Both the position numbers and the translations under genes were made by a program. A stretch of 64,000 nt of DNA. Source: Persicobacter sp. CCB-QB2. Lineage in GTDB: Bacteria > Bacteroidota > Bacteroidia > Cytophagales > Cyclobacteriaceae. The stretch's first letter is position 1; every line of letters begins with the position of its first letter. The stretch spans positions 1,922,001-1,986,000 of the forward strand of contig NZ_LBGV01000001.1 of NCBI RefSeq assembly GCF_001274635.1, read 5' to 3'. Below the pieces are notes generated by a model. It did not search any database and was not told the DNA's origin. It saw nothing but the letters and a program-made list of their open reading frames with translations. This document shows, piece after piece, positions 1 to 9,617 of this stretch.

Positions 1-763
1 TCCGCACACGTTTGGGCCCAAAGCCCCTGCATCGTCAAAAAATAAACAAAAAATAATGTCCATTTTTTACTCACCCTCTTCATAATGGTCAATGTTGGTT
101 AAAATAATTTTGCCTGAGCAAACTGTTTGAGTTTGATCAAAGGACTTGACTATTTGTAACCAACTACAAAGTGCATTGATCAACCGCCCTAATGCTGGCT
201 GTAGTAAGGTTTATAGGGCTTAACCACAATTTTGACGGCTATATGGAAAGCCATCAGTGGAACAGTCTGTAAGCGGAGAAATTGAAAGAAAAACCATTAG
301 TTCCCTATTCAATGGTCTTCAGATAAACGCAAAAAAAGGGTCAAAAAAAAGAAGTGCTTTAAACCAAATAATAGGCGTTCAAATTAAAAAAGGAGCTGAA
401 AACAATATAAACCCGATTTAAAAAAGCCTATCCGCCGATTACCCATCCAAATGCTTATCGTTAACTTCAGCTTATGTTATTAACTGGGCAATGGTGGATA
501 ATCTCTACAAGCTGCTTGACGACCACATTCAACATTCCCCATTGAAAATCAAACGCATTCCAAATACGCTCCAACACGGAACAAAAAATTATCAAGATCT
601 ATCCTCTGCCAGTAAAACGTCCTCGTCACCCGCAACAAATGGGATTTTAACTGCCTTTTGTAGCGCATTACACCAAGCATCCGACTACTATTCCACCCCA
701 AAAAAATGCTTGAGCATAATATTCAAGTAATAAAAAGAGCACTTTTATCATTTTTTTTGGACA
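1..763. other. Intergenic stretch, no convincing gene
   Basis: Only short open frames occur here, with poor codon pattern and no recognisable protein. I see no tRNA, no insertion sequence and none of the three repeat families found elsewhere in the window. The left edge may be the downstream side of a gene outside the window. Confidence 0.5.
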
Positions 764-798
764 CAAAAAAAGGCCTGATTTCAAAAACCAGACCTTTT
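764..798 (-). terminator. Intrinsic terminator of the AGCS symporter gene
   Basis: On the minus strand the stem AAAGGTCTGG...TCAGGCCTTT (one wobble/mismatch) is followed by a T-run. It lies just past the symporter stop codon. Confidence 0.75.
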
Positions 799-815
799 AC
801 AAATGATATACTACT

Positions 816-2261
816 TTACATCACTACCTGTTCTTTGGGCTCTTCCCAACATTCGGCGCCCTCTTTTATACCAATATTACTGGCCCTGAAAACGGGATCC
901 TTCCCTTCCTTTTTCTGTTGGCGATAATCCTTAAGGGCGGCAAAAGCAATCGGCCCCAACTTAATGATGGCATAAATATTTACCAGTGCCATCAAAGCCA
1001 TGAACAAATCGGCCATATCCCAGACAGTCTGAACCTTTACTAATGCACCGAAGACTAACATGCCCAATGCCGCAAATCGATAAATCATTTTCAACTTACT
1101 ATCGCCACGGTGAATAAAATCAATATTGGCCTCACCATAATAATAGTTACCAATAATGGAGCTGTAAGCAAATAACAGAATCGCCACGGCTATAAAAATT
1201 CCACCCCAGCTTCCAACCTGAGACTGAAGTGCAGCCTGCGTTAACTTAATTCCATCTTCAGCACCAGCGGCTTCTACGCCGGAAACCAAAATCAACATCG
1301 CCGTAGCCGTACAAATTAAAATGGTATCTGTAAAAACGCCCAAAGTCTGAATCAGACCCTGCTTCACCGGATGACTTACGGAAGCCGTTGCCGCGGCATT
1401 AGGAGCAGAACCCATACCGGCTTCATTGGAGAACAAACCTCTTTTGATTCCTTGCATTAATGCCGCCCCCACTGCACCGGCTGCCATCTCTCTCAAGCCA
1501 AAAGCGGATTCCAAAATCAATGAGATGACCGCCGGAATCTGGCTGAAATTCACCACCAATACATAAATCACTATAAATAAATAGGCGATGGCCATAATCG
1601 GTACAATGACCTCCGCTACAACGGCAATTCTCCTTACACCTCCCATAATTACAGGGGCTGAAATTACAACGAGTATTAAAGCCATCCACTTCGCCTCAAT
1701 ATCAAATGCTCCGTGAAAAGCAGCAGCAATCGTATTGGCCTGCACCGCATTAAAAATAAAACCAAAACAAATGGTAATCAAAATGGAGAACACGATTCCT
1801 AAAGAACGATTCCCCAAAGCCTTTTCCATATAATAAGCGGGGCCTCCCCGAAAACCATGAGGTGTTTTTTCTTTGTAAATTTGAGCCAATGTACTTTCCA
1901 CAAATGCAGAGGCCGATCCGATCAAAGCAATTAACCACATCCAAAACACCGCTCCGGGCCCACCAGCGCCTACTGCCAGCGCTACTCCTGCCAAATTTCC
2001 GGTACCTACCCTTGAGGCGGTACTCATGCAAAAAGCCTGAAAAGAAGAGGTTCCTTTAGATTCACTTTTGGAACGGCCATCCGCCAATAGCTTGACCATT
2101 TCTTTGAACATTCCAAACTGAACAAAGCCTGAATTGATGGTGAAATAGAGTCCCGCAAGAATCAGGACTGCGATTAACACATAAGACCAAAGGAAATTAT
2201 TACTACTATTTAGCGCCCACAACAAACCATTCTGAATAGACGACAGTAAAGAATCCTGCAT
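816..2261 (-). CDS. AGCS family alanine/glycine:sodium symporter
   Basis: A 481-residue multi-pass inner-membrane protein that should import small neutral amino acids (alanine or glycine) with Na+. The family signature is clear near residues 86-109 (GTGNLAGVALAVG, then GGPGAVFWMW), followed by the charged loop with KTPHGFRGGPAYYMEKALG. Hydrophobic segments run to about residue 450 and the tail is charged and cytoplasmic. Length is normal for AgcS/AlsT proteins. The gene stands alone, with its own terminator downstream; the nearest neighbour upstream is an SGNH hydrolase on the same strand more than 300 bases away. Family assignment is firm; the exact substrate cannot be told from sequence. 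Confidence 0.93.
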   Translation of the reverse strand: MQDSLLSSIQNGLLWALNSSNNFLWSYVLIAVLILAGLYFTINSGFVQFGMFKEMVKLLADGRSKSESKGTSSFQAFCMSTASRVGTGNLAGVALAVGAGGPGAVFWMWLIALIGSASAFVESTLAQIYKEKTPHGFRGGPAYYMEKALGNRSLGIVFSILITICFGFIFNAVQANTIAAAFHGAFDIEAKWMALILVVISAPVIMGGVRRIAVVAEVIVPIMAIAYLFIVIYVLVVNFSQIPAVISLILESAFGLREMAAGAVGAALMQGIKRGLFSNEAGMGSAPNAAATASVSHPVKQGLIQTLGVFTDTILICTATAMLILVSGVEAAGAEDGIKLTQAALQSQVGSWGGIFIAVAILLFAYSSIIGNYYYGEANIDFIHRGDSKLKMIYRFAALGMLVFGALVKVQTVWDMADLFMALMALVNIYAIIKLGPIAFAALKDYRQQKKEGKDPVFRASNIGIKEGAECWEEPKEQVVM

Positions 2262-2586
2262 TATAAATTTTTATGGATTAAACAAAGTTCAAAAAGAAAC
2301 GCAAAATAGGGTTTCTTTTCCGGACATTGTGAGAAATGGAAGAGTTATTACCAAAGATTCATCGAAACCTTAGAAATTTTCCAAAATTTACACTAAACCG
2401 GAATGATCTTTTAAAATGCAATGACTATACCAATCCCTAAAAAATTCGAAGTTGCCTTCATATTCCTGACAATATATAATTATTACAGTAAAACATATTG
2501 CATCCTGAACTACCCCAATTCCAAAATAGCATTTCGCGAATTTTTCATGCCCTTCTCTCAGCCAGTGCCTCCGCCAGAAAAGAAGG
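2262..2586. other. Intergenic region, no gene
   Basis: AT-rich spacer between the symporter start and the stop of the SGNH hydrolase. It should contain the symporter promoter (minus strand), but I see no clean TAnnTTTG element and no repeat. Confidence 0.4.
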
Positions 2587-3375
2587 CTACCCTTTCAGGA
2601 CATTCCTGATCACCTTAAAAACCTGCATAAATCTGAAAATCTCCTCTGCCCAAATTTGGTAAGCCTTTTGGGAAGGGTGAACCCCATCGCAAAATAACTC
2701 CTCCCTTTTCACCTCTACTTGATATCGCTCGCCCCATTCTTCAAAGTCAATTTCATTGGCAGGAAAAAATACATCTTCAAATCCAGACACCACATTTCTC
2801 AAACTAGCGGATAAAATTGCCGCATGACGACACATATAACGTTTTAGCAGGAAAGGAAAGGCTGGAAATTCATGTATGGGAGGTAAGTGCATGAAAATTA
2901 TCGGTACACCCGGCCAAAGAAGATGAATCTTTCGAATCAATGCCTCACCATCTCGTTCCCAATCCCTTGGAGCCCTCATCTCGAAAGTATCATTACCTCC
3001 CATGGCCACCACAATTAAATCAGGAATTTCCGTGGGGGCCGCTTTCAAATATTTACGATGAAGATCTCTTAAATTAATACCATTCTCCGCCAAAACTTCC
3101 CAATGCACCTCCCGCTGATATTTAGCCGATATTAAACCGGAAAGCTGTCCTGCAATGGCATTCTTATGCGAAGACTCCCCAATGCCTGCCATGGCACTTT
3201 CACCCAGACAAAGTAATTTTAAGGGCTTACCGCTACCGATATGCCCTGACTCCTCCATTGCCGGATTGATTTTAGGCACCTTTGCTTTTACCTTTTTGCC
3301 CTGCAAGATTAAAAGGGGGGCAAAAGGAAGCATTAATAATAAGTTCAACCGATATTTTAACTGGTTTGCATGCAT
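2587..3375 (-). CDS. SGNH/GDSL-type esterase, membrane-anchored
   Basis: A 262-residue hydrolase of the SGNH (GDSL-like) superfamily. Block I is LCLGESAMAG with the nucleophile Ser at about residue 60, block III is GGND at 126-129, and block V is DGVHPS with Asp 230 and His 233 as the remaining catalytic residues. The N-terminus has one hydrophobic stretch (about 10-25) that could be an uncleaved anchor. The ATG at 3375 is preferred over an upstream TTG at 3405. Likely activity is ester hydrolysis of lipids or acylated sugars; the substrate is unknown. It is not in an obvious operon. Confidence 0.85.
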   Translation of the reverse strand: MHANQLKYRLNLLLMLPFAPLLILQGKKVKAKVPKINPAMEESGHIGSGKPLKLLCLGESAMAGIGESSHKNAIAGQLSGLISAKYQREVHWEVLAENGINLRDLHRKYLKAAPTEIPDLIVVAMGGNDTFEMRAPRDWERDGEALIRKIHLLWPGVPIIFMHLPPIHEFPAFPFLLKRYMCRHAAILSASLRNVVSGFEDVFFPANEIDFEEWGERYQVEVKREELFCDGVHPSQKAYQIWAEEIFRFMQVFKVIRNVLKG

Positions 3376-3489
3376 AGGAGCTCTATTTTCACGAAAAAGG
3401 ATCAATGTACCCTGCCAAATGCTTATTCTAAAGATAAGAGCAACATGTTAAAGTAAGGTGTTTTAAAGATGCTTTTGACTGGAAATTCC

Positions 3490-4400
3490 GAATTTTTAAA
3501 TGAAAATGAGACGGCGTTTTTTAGCCACAAATATTCTCGAATGGATTGAGTGAAGCTGTCGGTGGTGGTGCTTTATAATTACAACGATAGGCGATGCTTT
3601 ACTATTTTTGTAGTTGCTAGGGATGATGGGGAGTATTTTTAACCACAAATTGCACCAATTTACACGAATTATTTTTGGGGGATTGAGCTGTGCAGTCGGT
3701 GGTGGTTCTTTCCATTCCAACAAGCCGGCCTTGATCAATGGGCGGAAAGCCATGGGTTCTGCTGGCGAACAGAAGGCATCACAGCCTTATTTCCATGACA
3801 TTATTTTCAGTTCACTGCATTATTCAAATAAGGCCTTGATGAATTCCGTCAGCAGGTTCCATGGCCCGCCAACATTGATCACAGCCTTGATTTTTTTGTT
3901 TCGTTTTTTATCAAGAAAAAATGAAAATAGAAAGCCTTAAATTTTGTGGTAAAAGAGGAATGCTTTCAACCCCAAACCCTTACTAATGAACACCTTGATA
4001 ATATCCGGCAATAATCATCCATTAAAACTCAGAAATGTCTTTTAAAATATTAGGGTGATGAGAACAACTTTCAGTGGATTTATGAGCGGACGCTCATGCG
4101 GTATTGGGTCTTAGCAAGGACGCTAAGACCAGAGGTGTTTTTTTTTAAGCCACGAATGAACTCGAATAATTTTAGGGATGGATTGGGTCTTGCAGTCGGT
4201 TGGAGGCTTCCCATCACAACAAGCCGGCCTTGATCAATGGACGGGAGGGCATCGGAACTACTGTAAGATTGACTTTGAGATATTTAGGAGATGTAAACGT
4301 AGTAATTTTATGAACGGACGCTCATGCGATTTTGGGTCTTAGCAATATCGCTAAGACCAGTGACAGCGTCAAAATCAAGGGTATCAAAAAAAATATCAAC
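3490..4400 (-). repeat. R3 repeat family, diverged copy
   Basis: This gene-free stretch resembles the arrays at 16.7-19.0 and 31.1-33.3 kb. It contains the CTTGAT...ATCAAG dyad around the A-rich core (near 3885-3920, minus orientation), 'aagccggccttgatcaatgg' twice (near 3722 and 4220), and variants of the hairpin GGTCTTAGC...GCTAAGACC (near 4107-4131 and 4337-4360). No gene is evident inside it. Confidence 0.75.
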
Positions 4401-4527
4401 TTCATGACTTCAAGAAAAAAGGGAGTTGGATTTCAAACCCTTACTCTCGACAACTTAAGTCGAAAATCATCTCTCCCTCATCCTCCTCGTTTTTATCCCA
4501 CCGATTTTTTTACAAAAAATGATAATA

Positions 4528-4560
4528 AAAAAGCATGTACTTCATATAAAAGGTACATGC
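4528..4560 (-). terminator. Intrinsic terminator after the 58-residue membrane protein
   Basis: Perfect 8-base stem GCATGTAC/GTACATGC (4533-4540 with 4553-4560), followed on the minus strand by TTTTTTATT. It sits about 30 bases past the stop codon of the small gene, which supports that gene being transcribed. Confidence 0.75.
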
Positions 4561-4589
4561 TCTTTAGAGGAGGATTTTTTGATCTGATA

Positions 4590-4766
4590 CTAATTTGTGG
4601 CCTTCCACCTACCAAATAAATAAACGCCAAGGCCGATATAGGTCATCAGCATTCCAATAAATTCCATCTTAGGACTAATAGGTGCAGAGACCAAAAACAC
4701 AAAACAAATTACCAGCAGACTTCCAAAAACCACCAAAAATAACGCAATAATGTAAGTGTTATTCAT
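4590..4766 (-). CDS. Small two-helix membrane protein (58 aa)
   Basis: Reading the minus strand from the ATG at 4766 gives 58 residues beginning MNNTYIIALFLVVFGSLLVI and ending FGRWKATN before a TAG. Two hydrophobic segments are visible: residues about 4-26, and 35-51 (EFIGMLMTYIGLGVYLFG), with a short loop containing APISPK between them. The positive residues R53 and K55 after helix 2 suit a cytoplasmic C-terminus. A strong intrinsic terminator follows. I do not recognise the family. The function is unknown; it is a plausible real gene because of the clean helix pattern and the terminator. Confidence 0.7.
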   Translation of the reverse strand: MNNTYIIALFLVVFGSLLVICFVFLVSAPISPKMEFIGMLMTYIGLGVYLFGRWKATN

Positions 4767-5166
4767 AGGCTCATGATTTAAGTTTGCTATAGTATTGCTT
4801 ACGTAAAAATGCAGCTAACCATCACCATTACAGGCTTTTTTATTTATGATTCAAAAAAAAAATTAAAGGTAAACAAGCATCATCTCCTTTGACCAATCCG
4901 GAGGGCAATTATAATTTAACAAGCCCATCCGTTCCTACTCCAAACGAAATGTTTTGAATCCAGGACAGGTATAGAAACCCTCACCCTACCCACAAACTCC
5001 AATAATGATCGAAATGATCCCATCCTCAGAAATTCAACACCTCAAATGCTTTTCTTACATGATTTTGCAAGGGTCTTATACTCAACAAATAGCCTCATTA
5101 TATACAATGGTAAAATGTTGGCAGAATGGCACATCGAATTATTCCGGAGAATACCTATATTTCTGT

Positions 5167-5967
5167 ATGATCCTGGAAAAAATACTCCTGTACTTCCACC
5201 AAATAACCCTCATTTGGTCGATAATGGCATTGATTACTTTTGTTTTCTTATGGAAATCTAATATCAGAGCACCATACGGCCGACATAGTCAGGCCGGATG
5301 GGGCTTTATGATCGACAATAAATTCGCCTGGTTCCTAATGGAATTGCCCGCACTTCTGCTAATTCCCCTTATTCCGTTCTTTGGCCCTTCCCTTCATCCT
5401 TTTCAAATCGGGCTAATTGCGCTATGGACCCTGCATTATGGCTACCGCACTCTAATTTTCCCCTTAAGAATTAAAACCAAGGGAAAAAAAATGCCCATCA
5501 GTATCGTTATCTCAGCCCTATTTTTTAATCTGATCAACGGTTTACTCAATGGGCTGTGGATTACTTTTTTGGCCCCGGAAAAAATGCCATTTCAATGGCA
5601 ATGGATCGGTCTTTTGATTTTTATGGCAGGCTGGGCCATTAACCAATACCATGATCATTTGCTCATCCAAATTCGAAAACACCAAAAAGGCTACAAGATT
5701 CCTTATGGAGGCTTATTCCAATATATTTCCTGTCCCAATCTTTTGGGAGAAATTATCGAATGGGGCGGTTTCGCCATACTCGCATGGAATGAGCCTGCTT
5801 TTAGCTTCTTTTTTTGGACTTGCGCCAATTTAATCCCACGGGCCAAAAATCATCATCAGTGGTATTCGGAGCAATTCCCCAATTACCCCAAAAACAGAAA
5901 TCCTCTTTGGCCACCTTTAGGCCAGATCATCCACCGTCATTTTCCTTTTACCAATAATAAAAGTTGA
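5167..5967 (+). CDS. Steroid 5-alpha-reductase-like membrane protein (DUF1295/SRD5A type)
   Basis: A multi-pass membrane protein of 266 residues when started at the ATG at 5167; an open frame extends upstream to 5005 but lacks protein character. It has about six to seven hydrophobic segments, and a C-terminal NADPH-binding type block typical of the 3-oxo-5-alpha-steroid 4-dehydrogenase family: YGGLFQYISCPNLLGEIIEW, then NLIPRAKNHHQWY and the ending YPKNRNPLWP. The family reduces enone double bonds in steroid-like or polyprenoid substrates; the bacterial substrate is unknown. It stands alone between the small membrane protein gene and an R2/R1 repeat cluster. Length agrees with animal and bacterial homologues (about 255-260). 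Confidence 0.85.
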   Translation: MILEKILLYFHQITLIWSIMALITFVFLWKSNIRAPYGRHSQAGWGFMIDNKFAWFLMELPALLLIPLIPFFGPSLHPFQIGLIALWTLHYGYRTLIFPLRIKTKGKKMPISIVISALFFNLINGLLNGLWITFLAPEKMPFQWQWIGLLIFMAGWAINQYHDHLLIQIRKHQKGYKIPYGGLFQYISCPNLLGEIIEWGGFAILAWNEPAFSFFFWTCANLIPRAKNHHQWYSEQFPNYPKNRNPLWPPLGQIIHRHFPFTNNKS

Positions 5968-5983
5968 AGCTCGATTTTAAATT

Positions 5984-6144
5984 GAGTGTGTTTAAAAGCT
6001 AAAATTCCCAGCGAAAATTTGATTATTACAGCAGCGATGCCCGATTGTTTTGAGAGAAGAGCAGCGCTATTGTTGAGAAATGATCCAAAATCGCTTCCAA
6101 TAATGCGAATTTACAACCGGAGGGTGCGCTTTTAAACATGCGCT
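5984..6144 (+). repeat. R2 dispersed repeat, copy 1
   Basis: Begins GTGTGTTTAAAAGC and ends GCTTTTAAACATGCGC, so the termini are inverted repeats. The interior shares 'aaaattcccagcgaaaattt' and 'gatgcccgatt' with the copies at 33.4, 43.2, 44.6 and 59.0 kb. Confidence 0.75.
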
Positions 6145-6216
6145 TATTCCCCATCCATTAAAATGAATTCCGGTCACTATACTCAAATCTGGCTTAATGA
6201 TTTCGAATTATTCATG

Positions 6217-6530
6217 CTAACCCGAATTATTGATGCTTAAATCCTCGTTTAGCTGTAAGGCGGAAAAAAGACAGCGTCGTTCCCTATTTCGGGTTTTTCC
6301 CAGGAAAGGAGAGAAATGAACAGTAAGTTTGCCCGAGGGGTTATGGAAAAACCTACAAAACCAACTGGATCGCATTGAGAATAAAGATTTTGGCAGGACC
6401 TCCTGAATCTGACCTGGAATTTTATGTTTAAAACTGCTTTGAGTAGCAAGACGGAAAAAATGAAGCAATAGTACTCAATACCCTGACTTTCCCGGGGAAA
6501 AGAGGAATGAAAAGCAAGCATAACCACAGT
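6217..6530 (-). repeat. R1 dispersed repeat, degenerate copies
   Basis: Starts AACCCGAATTATTGATGC and continues with the R1 core in reverse orientation ('tcgtttagctgtaaggcgg'). A second partial core ('gcaagacggaaaaaatgaag', near 6449) follows, so two eroded copies may be nested here. No gene is supported. Confidence 0.65.
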
Positions 6531-6710
6531 ACGGCGAATAAAAAACAGGAATCCAACTTCCTAAAATGAGTAAATCCATTAAGACTGCTCACTAAAGCAA
6601 GCGCTGCATCTTTCGGATCTATCCCCTTATATACTCGCGTAAAATGTAGCCAATGCCCCTGACCTAAAAGTCGAAAAAGGAGTCTCCCGACCCTAAATCC
6701 AAAAACCCCT

Positions 6711-6739
6711 GAAAAAAAAAGTGGCCCCTTTCGGGGCCC
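6711..6739 (-). terminator. Strong intrinsic terminator of the 324-residue protein gene
   Basis: Minus-strand stem GGCCCC-GAAA-GGGGCC (GNRA loop) followed by a run of nine T. It lies about 60 bases past the stop codon. Confidence 0.85.
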
Positions 6740-6801
6740 AAATTACTATAGAAAATTAGAAGATGGAATCCTTCTTTCGAAGGTAATTGATAGTTATAAT
6801 C

Positions 6802-7776
6802 TTAGTATAAGCTATTTATTTTATTACAAATAGAAAGCAGGGTGGTCGAAATCTCTGACCATACCTCCAATACTTCCGCTTGTTTTTCTGCATCCTTTTT
6901 CCAGGCTACCTGCTCCTGGATTTGACTGTCCATTTCTGAAAACTCAATCCCGCAACGGTCTTTCCCCATACAGGAAATCACGGTAGCCTTTTCCTGCAAA
7001 CAACTGTCCATTGAAATAGAGAAACCAACTATCCAGCCATTGGTAATATTGAATTGCAGTCTGCATTTCACGCACAGTTCCTCCCCAAAACGACGAATCT
7101 TCTTAAAATGCACATCAGTTAAGAAATATGCTGCGTGATCCCCAGCGACGGGAGTCACTGACAGATGGCCTATTTCATAAATGGCCATGGCTTTTTTGTC
7201 CACCCAGGAACTCAACGGTTTCTGCCCCTCTACACGAAGCGTTAAAACATCCCGAAGGTCCCCCATGGGAAACATCCCATAAATTGCCTTTTGAATATCC
7301 TCCAAAAGGGGCGCCGATACATAATCCGTGTTGGCTTTAAGGGAACAAACCACCGATTTCACAGGCCCCTGATCTTTTACCTCCAGCTCATAGGTATATC
7401 CCTTGGGTAAATTACCACAAGTAATCACCGGAGGCTGATCCTGTCCCATGAGTGATAAATGCAATTTAAAAAGGTGCAAACCACCGATCTGAAAAAATAT
7501 AAAGCCGTCAATACCGCCCCTTCTATCCGGCTCCATCCACAAAACCTCATTCTCCACCTGATGAACAGGCCCCGGAGTACGCTCTAAACAACCTCTATGC
7601 ATTTGACTAAACAGGTATTGTACCTGCTCATCAGTCTGATTATCTATTTGTACAGCAGCAAAGGGAGTGGGAGGCACAATTGACTTTTCCCGCTCGAATC
7701 TGTTGGAGGAAATCAAAAGCGCAATGGTATGTTGGCTTTTATTACGTCCGGATGGCTGTTGGTAAATATAACTCAT
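6802..7776 (-). CDS. Unrecognised soluble protein, 324 aa
   Basis: An intact 324-residue frame with normal composition, no signal peptide and no membrane segment. I recognise no domain. The second half has several Cys residues (CVKCRLQF, then MDSC and CMGKDRCG near residues 235-275), and the last 50 residues look helical and charged. It is divergently arranged with the first gene of the CPPC-tail locus, separated by about 330 bases, and ends in a strong terminator. A shared promoter region raises the possibility that it belongs to that locus, but it lacks the shared C-terminal tail. Treat it as a hypothetical protein that is probably real. Confidence 0.7.
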   Translation of the reverse strand: MSYIYQQPSGRNKSQHTIALLISSNRFEREKSIVPPTPFAAVQIDNQTDEQVQYLFSQMHRGCLERTPGPVHQVENEVLWMEPDRRGGIDGFIFFQIGGLHLFKLHLSLMGQDQPPVITCGNLPKGYTYELEVKDQGPVKSVVCSLKANTDYVSAPLLEDIQKAIYGMFPMGDLRDVLTLRVEGQKPLSSWVDKKAMAIYEIGHLSVTPVAGDHAAYFLTDVHFKKIRRFGEELCVKCRLQFNITNGWIVGFSISMDSCLQEKATVISCMGKDRCGIEFSEMDSQIQEQVAWKKDAEKQAEVLEVWSEISTTLLSICNKINSLY

Positions 7777-8109
7777 TACTTAATTCGGTGTTATTGACAA
7801 ATCATTTCCCCGAAGGGAATTCCCTATCACATCACAAATATCTCCCGAATCCTGCTATTACAACAGAGTAAAAATACCTAATTTTAAAAAATAACCCCAA
7901 ATACTGCAATTTACGCAATTTTGATTAGAAAACGATTAAAGCTATCGATAAACATTCATATTTGTAGGATTTCTTACATCCAATATGTATCTTTCCATTG
8001 TATTGGAGGAAACCTTAATTTGTCCAGTCCAACTTTTCCTTTCTATTTTAGCATCACTAACCACTTAGGTTAGTATGTGATTGAAAATTATTTTTGCTAT
8101 CAATTAAAA
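7777..8109. promoter_or_regulatory. Divergent intergenic region upstream of the CPPC-tail locus
   Basis: About 330 AT-rich bases separate two divergent genes, so promoters for both should lie here. Candidate elements on the plus strand include 'catatttgtagg' near 7958 and 'cttaatttgtcc' near 8014, but neither is a perfect TAnnTTTG. Confidence 0.35.
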
Positions 8110-8970
8110 ATGGAAAAAGAAACAACCTATTTGGGGATGAATCCCGGCCATGTAAAAAAGCTTAAAGCAAGCTGGCTTGACGCTGACAGCAATGCAGTAG
8201 ACAACGCCTTACACTTCAATAAGCTTGTAAAGTCGACTAAAGCCACGCTTAATGCTTCTTCTATGCGGACAGAAGCAAAGGAAAGCTATGGCTATGAAAA
8301 AAGACAATCTTATCAACTGGCCAAAAATCAAAAAGCCGATTTCCTGAAGGCCATCCAGCGCCATGCCATCGTGAAAATTCACCTGGGCATGGAAAAGAAT
8401 GAGGCTAACGAAAAAGAAAACCGTGCTGTGGCATTGAAGCCGGTTATGGAACTTTGCGATGCCTGCAAAGGAGAAGAAGGAAGTTATTTCAAACTGAATT
8501 TCTTTCAGGGAAAAAGACAAAAGATTAGTGGAAAGACGGTCGGGAATTTCCCCAAAGAATTCATGGAAATGTGGACCGACAACTGGATGAAAATGCCGGA
8601 CACGACCATGCCAGATCAGTTTATGGTTGAATACGAAGATCCGGAGACCAAGGAAATGCGTTATAGCCGCGTGGAGCATTTCACCTATAATGAAGAGGTG
8701 GGTTTAGGCATCCGCAACCAATTGAATGGACTATCCGCTGATGACTTCAATATCTACATCTATTTTGGGAAAGATTTAAATAAGGAGGCCGCCAATATGG
8801 TATCTTTTACCCCCATTATCCATGTGAAAATTGAAAAGGAACTAGATGCCGTTGCAAACCAGGATAACCAACCGCAAATCATGGCAATGTCAGTAGCTCA
8901 AGAACCTACTCAAAACGGGGTTTATGATATTGCAAACCCATGCCCTCCTTGTAGCGCTGGAGTAAATTAA
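8110..8970 (+). CDS. CPPC-tail protein without signal peptide (founder of the locus)
   Basis: A 286-residue protein from the ATG at 8110 (MEKETTYLGMN); the frame runs back to 8077 but that start is less convincing. There is no signal peptide or lipobox, unlike the three later relatives. It ends YDIANPCPPCSAGVN, matching the tails of the proteins ending at 11210, 12023 and 12940. The segment before the tail (DDFNIYIYFG, then VSFTPIIHVKIEKE) aligns in order and spacing with the lipoproteins' 'SQFSLILGQHQ...AATIIHLERN' part, so I infer remote homology over the C-terminal half. A second Cys pair, CDAC, lies in the middle. Eight bases later a seven-helix membrane protein begins, so they are probably co-transcribed. 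Function unknown. Confidence 0.75.
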   Translation: MEKETTYLGMNPGHVKKLKASWLDADSNAVDNALHFNKLVKSTKATLNASSMRTEAKESYGYEKRQSYQLAKNQKADFLKAIQRHAIVKIHLGMEKNEANEKENRAVALKPVMELCDACKGEEGSYFKLNFFQGKRQKISGKTVGNFPKEFMEMWTDNWMKMPDTTMPDQFMVEYEDPETKEMRYSRVEHFTYNEEVGLGIRNQLNGLSADDFNIYIYFGKDLNKEAANMVSFTPIIHVKIEKELDAVANQDNQPQIMAMSVAQEPTQNGVYDIANPCPPCSAGVN

Positions 8971-8978
8971 AAAAACGT

Positions 8979-9617
8979 ATGCTCCTTAAATTATTATTCA
9001 GATCAATTCCCCTTTTCGCTTTTTTCCCTGTGCTGACAGGAATCATCAGAAGGGATAAATTGGAGCTCACTCAAAAAAGGTTGTTTTATTTAACAACCTT
9101 TTATTTTATTTCTGAGTGCTTCTTTTTATACACCTCTGTGGCTGGAATGGAAAACTTAAAATACGTTCCCTTTGTAATAATTTGTGAATTAATTTTTTAT
9201 TTTAGATTATTTACAACAAATAAAAGCTCTAATTTGCATAAAAGAACAACATTATTCTTATGCATAATATGTATTTTTTTCACCGCATTTAACTACATCT
9301 ATATTCAGGGTAGTAATCAAATGAATTCGTATTCTACCTTGATTAGAGACCTTTTCTTAATATATTTAGTCCTTTCTAACTTTTACTTTCTAATCCAAAA
9401 CTTAAATGAAAAAAATCTAGAAAACTCACCCATATTTTGGGTTTGTACAGGAGTATTACTTTACAACTCAAGTACTATGATTATTTTTGCACTAGGCAAC
9501 ATTATTAATATGAATGATTATGACTCCGCTACAAACATTTGGACTATCAATGTATTTTTAGATATCATTAAATACATTTTATTTGGCGTTGCACTATGGA
9601 TTACTCCCCGAAATTAG
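8979..9617 (+). CDS. Seven-helix membrane protein, putative sensor partner of the histidine kinase
   Basis: A 212-residue protein with seven hydrophobic segments (about 4-22, 34-54, 61-76, 90-107, 123-142, 153-175, 188-207) and almost no soluble part. Its last 22 bases overlap the start of the histidine kinase gene, so translation is probably coupled. I infer that it supplies the membrane sensing domain missing from the kinase, which itself has one helix. Base composition is strikingly AT-rich (one 60-base line near 9181 is only about 17% GC), unlike the lipoprotein genes further down. No enzymatic motif is visible. Confidence 0.75.
   Translation: MLLKLLFRSIPLFAFFPVLTGIIRRDKLELTQKRLFYLTTFYFISECFFLYTSVAGMENLKYVPFVIICELIFYFRLFTTNKSSNLHKRTTLFLCIICIFFTAFNYIYIQGSNQMNSYSTLIRDLFLIYLVLSNFYFLIQNLNEKNLENSPIFWVCTGVLLYNSSTMIIFALGNIINMNDYDSATNIWTINVFLDIIKYILFGVALWITPRN

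Noticed and set aside
491..927. Short plus-strand frames before the AGCS symporter
   Set aside because: Composition and residue pattern are not protein-like, and the second overlaps the end of the symporter gene and its terminator on the other strand.
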